This document shows, piece after piece, positions 61,890 through 64,000 of a stretch of DNA of 64,000 bases. The stretch spans positions 124,001-188,000 of the forward strand of contig JAHBVL010000005.1 of assembly GCA_019637585.1 (NCBI GenBank), read 5' to 3'. Numbering within the stretch: the stretch's first letter is position 1; each line of letters starts with the position of its first letter. The notes under the pieces are model-generated. The model saw only the letters and a list, made by a program, of their open reading frames with translations, was not told the origin of the DNA and made no database searches. Origin of the DNA: Thermomicrobiales bacterium. GTDB lineage: Bacteria; Chloroflexota; Chloroflexia; Thermomicrobiales; UBA6265. Position numbers and translations under genes: made by a program.

Positions 61890-61936
61890 AGTTTCTCCTT
61901 TCCGCCTATCCGCCTCTTCGCCCTTCCGCCTCGCCC

Positions 61937-64000
61937 CTATATCCACCCCTCCCGGTGCGCTTTGGACACCGCCTCGGTGCGGGTGTGGACATTCAATTTG
62001 CCCAAAATGCTCGACACGTGCGTGCGCACGGTGCCGCGGGAGATGAAGAGTTCTTCGGCGATCTCGGGATTCGAGGCTCCGGTGGCCAGCAAGCGCAACA
62101 CGTCCTGCTCCCGGTCGGTGAGCGGACTGCTGCCGGCTGACGCACGACCGGCGCGGCCAGACTCCTGGAGATAGCGGACAGCCGCGTCGAGCGACTCCAT
62201 GGCGCCCATCCGACCACCCCGGTTCCAGGCTTCCTCGAACAGCTCGTCTCCGAGACGGCGACGCGATAGCTGCTCGGCATGATCGTAGGACGCGCGGGCC
62301 GGCAGGGTGAACGTCGCTCCCTGCGACGCTCGCACACTCGCGGCCGCGCCGAGCAGAAGCGCCGCGGTTTCCCATTCGCGTTTCGCTGCCGCGTAGGCGG
62401 CGGTATCGGCGATGCCGCCGGCAATCGGCTCCAGGCTGCCTCGCTCGCGAAGTCGCTGCAGATTGTCCAGTCCCGCCAACCGGGCCGCCGGCAGATCGCC
62501 ATTGCGCACGGCAGCCAGCATCACGTAGCGCAGTGGATCGATAGCGTCGAAATGCCCACCGGTTCGATCGTAGATCTCCACCGCTTCACGGCAATGCGCC
62601 ATGGCGGCGGCGTAGTCTTCCTGCCCGAAGGCGATAACCCCGAGGTGAAAGAGTGCGTGTGAGTGCCAGACGTCGTCGCCGGCTTCCTTGAAGTACTGCT
62701 GGTTCTGCTCGAAGACCGGCCGGGCATCGTCGTAGTGCCCGGTTCCGACCAGGAATCCCGCGTAGATGTTGTTGACGATCGCTCTGGCCCGCCGGTCGCC
62801 GCAACACGCATACAGATCGAGACTCTCGGTGTAGTGCTCGCGGGCAGCCGATTCGTTTCCCTTGATCTGACTGATCATCGCCAGCGCCTTGTGAACCCAG
62901 GCCCGTTGCGTTTCTGGCGCATCGTTCGGCGCCAGGTCGAGCGCGCGTTTCATCCAGCGTTCGCATTCGTCGAAATGCCCTCGGTAGTACCAGGCGTCGT
63001 ACATCGCGGACGCGGTTTCGAGAAGCATCGTTCCTTCGCCATGCTGATCCATCCAGGTCAGCGCGGCGCGAATGTTGTCCATCTCCACTTCGATCGGCGC
63101 AACCAGCGCCCGATCGCTCGGTTCGAACGGCGGCGGCGCCACCTTCTGCACGAGATCGTGAAAATAGCGAGCGTGCCATTGCGGCGTCGACTCAGCAAAT
63201 GTGCTTTGCTGCAGCCGCTCCGCGGCATAATCGCGAACGGTATCCAGCATCCGGTACCGCCGATCGTCGGGCGAATCTCCTTCGGCAACGACCAGGCTCG
63301 CTTCGACCAGCGCCGATATGGCGTCGAAAGCGGACGCAGGGGAATACCCATACTCCACCGCCAGCGACTCCAGGGGATCGAGCGTGCAGCCACCGGCAAA
63401 AACTGAAAAGCAGCTGAAGAGGCGCTGTTCGCTGGAACCAAGGAGATCGTAGCTCCAGCCGATGGTGCAGCGCATCGTCTGCTGCCGTTCCGGATAGTCG
63501 CGCGGACCGCGAGCCAGCATCTCCAGACGTTGATCGAGCCGCGCTTCCAGTCCTTCCACCGGCAACGCCCGAACCCGCGCCGCCGCGAGCTCGATCGCCA
63601 GCGGCAATCCATCCAGACGGCGGCAGATATTGACCACCGTGCCGGCGTTCTCCAGCGTCAGCTCGAAATCGGATCGCGCCGCTCGGGCCCGGTCGACAAA
63701 GAGGCGAACCGCCGGGCTGCCGGCGATGGCTTCCAGTGAATCGCTGCTGTCGGCCTCCAGCTCCAGCGGCGCCACCACGAACTCCCGCTCGCCGGAAATG
63801 CGCAGCACGACCCTGCTGGTCAGCAGCACAACCAGATTCGGACAACTACTCAGCAGCGCGGCGATATCGCCAGCGCGCGGCATCAGATGTTCGAAGTTGT
63901 CGACGATCACCAGCTTGCGCTGATCGGCCACGAACGCCGTCAGCTTGTTCAGTGGAAGCGAATCAGGAGGGTCCCAGTACCCCAACGCTTCCGCCAGCAC
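61937..64000 (-). CDS. LuxR-type STAND regulator (N-terminus beyond window)
   Basis: 687 residues visible; the gene continues past the right edge. The preserved part starts within the NB-ARC ATPase (LVIVDNFEHLMPR Walker B, VVLLTSRVVLRIS, LDGLPLAIELAA), continues through TPR-like repeats, and ends in a LuxR helix-turn-helix: SPLTDREQDVLRLLATGASN followed by PEIAEELFISRGTVRTHVS. Unlike the other three STAND proteins here, the DNA-binding domain is C-terminal. The Walker A part lies outside the window. Target unknown. Confidence 0.9.
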   Translation of the reverse strand: MLAEALGYWDPPDSLPLNKLTAFVADQRKLVIVDNFEHLMPRAGDIAALLSSCPNLVVLLTSRVVLRISGEREFVVAPLELEADSSDSLEAIAGSPAVRLFVDRARAARSDFELTLENAGTVVNICRRLDGLPLAIELAAARVRALPVEGLEARLDQRLEMLARGPRDYPERQQTMRCTIGWSYDLLGSSEQRLFSCFSVFAGGCTLDPLESLAVEYGYSPASAFDAISALVEASLVVAEGDSPDDRRYRMLDTVRDYAAERLQQSTFAESTPQWHARYFHDLVQKVAPPPFEPSDRALVAPIEVEMDNIRAALTWMDQHGEGTMLLETASAMYDAWYYRGHFDECERWMKRALDLAPNDAPETQRAWVHKALAMISQIKGNESAAREHYTESLDLYACCGDRRARAIVNNIYAGFLVGTGHYDDARPVFEQNQQYFKEAGDDVWHSHALFHLGVIAFGQEDYAAAMAHCREAVEIYDRTGGHFDAIDPLRYVMLAAVRNGDLPAARLAGLDNLQRLRERGSLEPIAGGIADTAAYAAAKREWETAALLLGAAASVRASQGATFTLPARASYDHAEQLSRRRLGDELFEEAWNRGGRMGAMESLDAAVRYLQESGRAGRASAGSSPLTDREQDVLRLLATGASNPEIAEELFISRGTVRTHVSSILGKLNVHTRTEAVSKAHREGWI

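Noticed and set aside
1-64000. tRNA or rRNA genes
   Set aside because: The gaps between genes were read on both strands. No tRNA cloverleaf pattern or rRNA core sequence was recognised, although without a covariance search a divergent tRNA cannot be fully excluded.

Overview
The window is GC-rich chromosomal DNA, dense with protein genes. It reads like a Chloroflexota genome, most plausibly of the Thermomicrobia/Sphaerobacter type. The grounds are the mix of families: four large STAND-type (NB-ARC plus TPR) regulators, an adenosylcobalamin-dependent class II ribonucleotide reductase, a PucR regulator, ABC sugar import genes, and Tat-exported cysteine-rich proteins that share an RFDxL...ASGxSRRxxxK leader. 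No rRNA, tRNA, CRISPR array, transposase or phage gene was seen. The lineage is inferred from gene content and was not tested by any search.

Layout. 1-6.6 kb: the tail of an unknown gene, a PucR regulator, an ECF transporter S component and nrdJ. 6.7-13 kb: a small Tat protein with an LPATG sorting signal, a membrane protein with a Pro/Thr-rich stalk, an iron-type alcohol dehydrogenase and a DUF349 protein. 13-19 kb: a REP array, an ABC importer pair without a binding protein, cca, a small HTH-like protein, a thermonuclease and mnmE. 19.2-29.3 kb: two adjacent copies of a divergent module, each with a large Tat-exported cysteine-rich protein on the minus strand and an HTH-STAND regulator on the plus strand. 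The second copy adds a mucin-like Thr tract and a C-terminal Hint domain, and both of its genes are broken.

29.5-43 kb: a glycosyltransferase and a glycogen-debranching-type enzyme, small conserved genes, a MacB/BceAB-like ABC exporter facing a two-component system across a region of direct repeats, a methyltransferase and a serine-hydrolase lipoprotein. 43.3-54.7 kb: one long minus-strand catabolic locus with a rhamnonate-dehydratase-like enolase-superfamily enzyme, SDR and MDR dehydrogenases, a complete sugar ABC importer, a ThDP enzyme, a GntR/FCD regulator and a PfkB kinase. It looks like uptake and oxidative breakdown of a sugar or sugar acid. 54.8-60.9 kb: the conserved rpmH-rnpA-yidD-yidC-jag block on the minus strand, split by an inserted STAND regulator. 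61-64 kb: a KTSC protein, a repeat-filled gap and a truncated LuxR-type STAND regulator.

A second layer is repetitive. Short palindromes with a 5' GTAG head occur singly, in tandem and as inverted pairs (REPIN-like) in several gaps. Heptamer tandem repeats sit in two spacers. A palindromic repeat has entered the mnmE reading frame and is duplicated there. Together with the decaying Cys-rich/Hint module, these are the least ordinary parts of the window.
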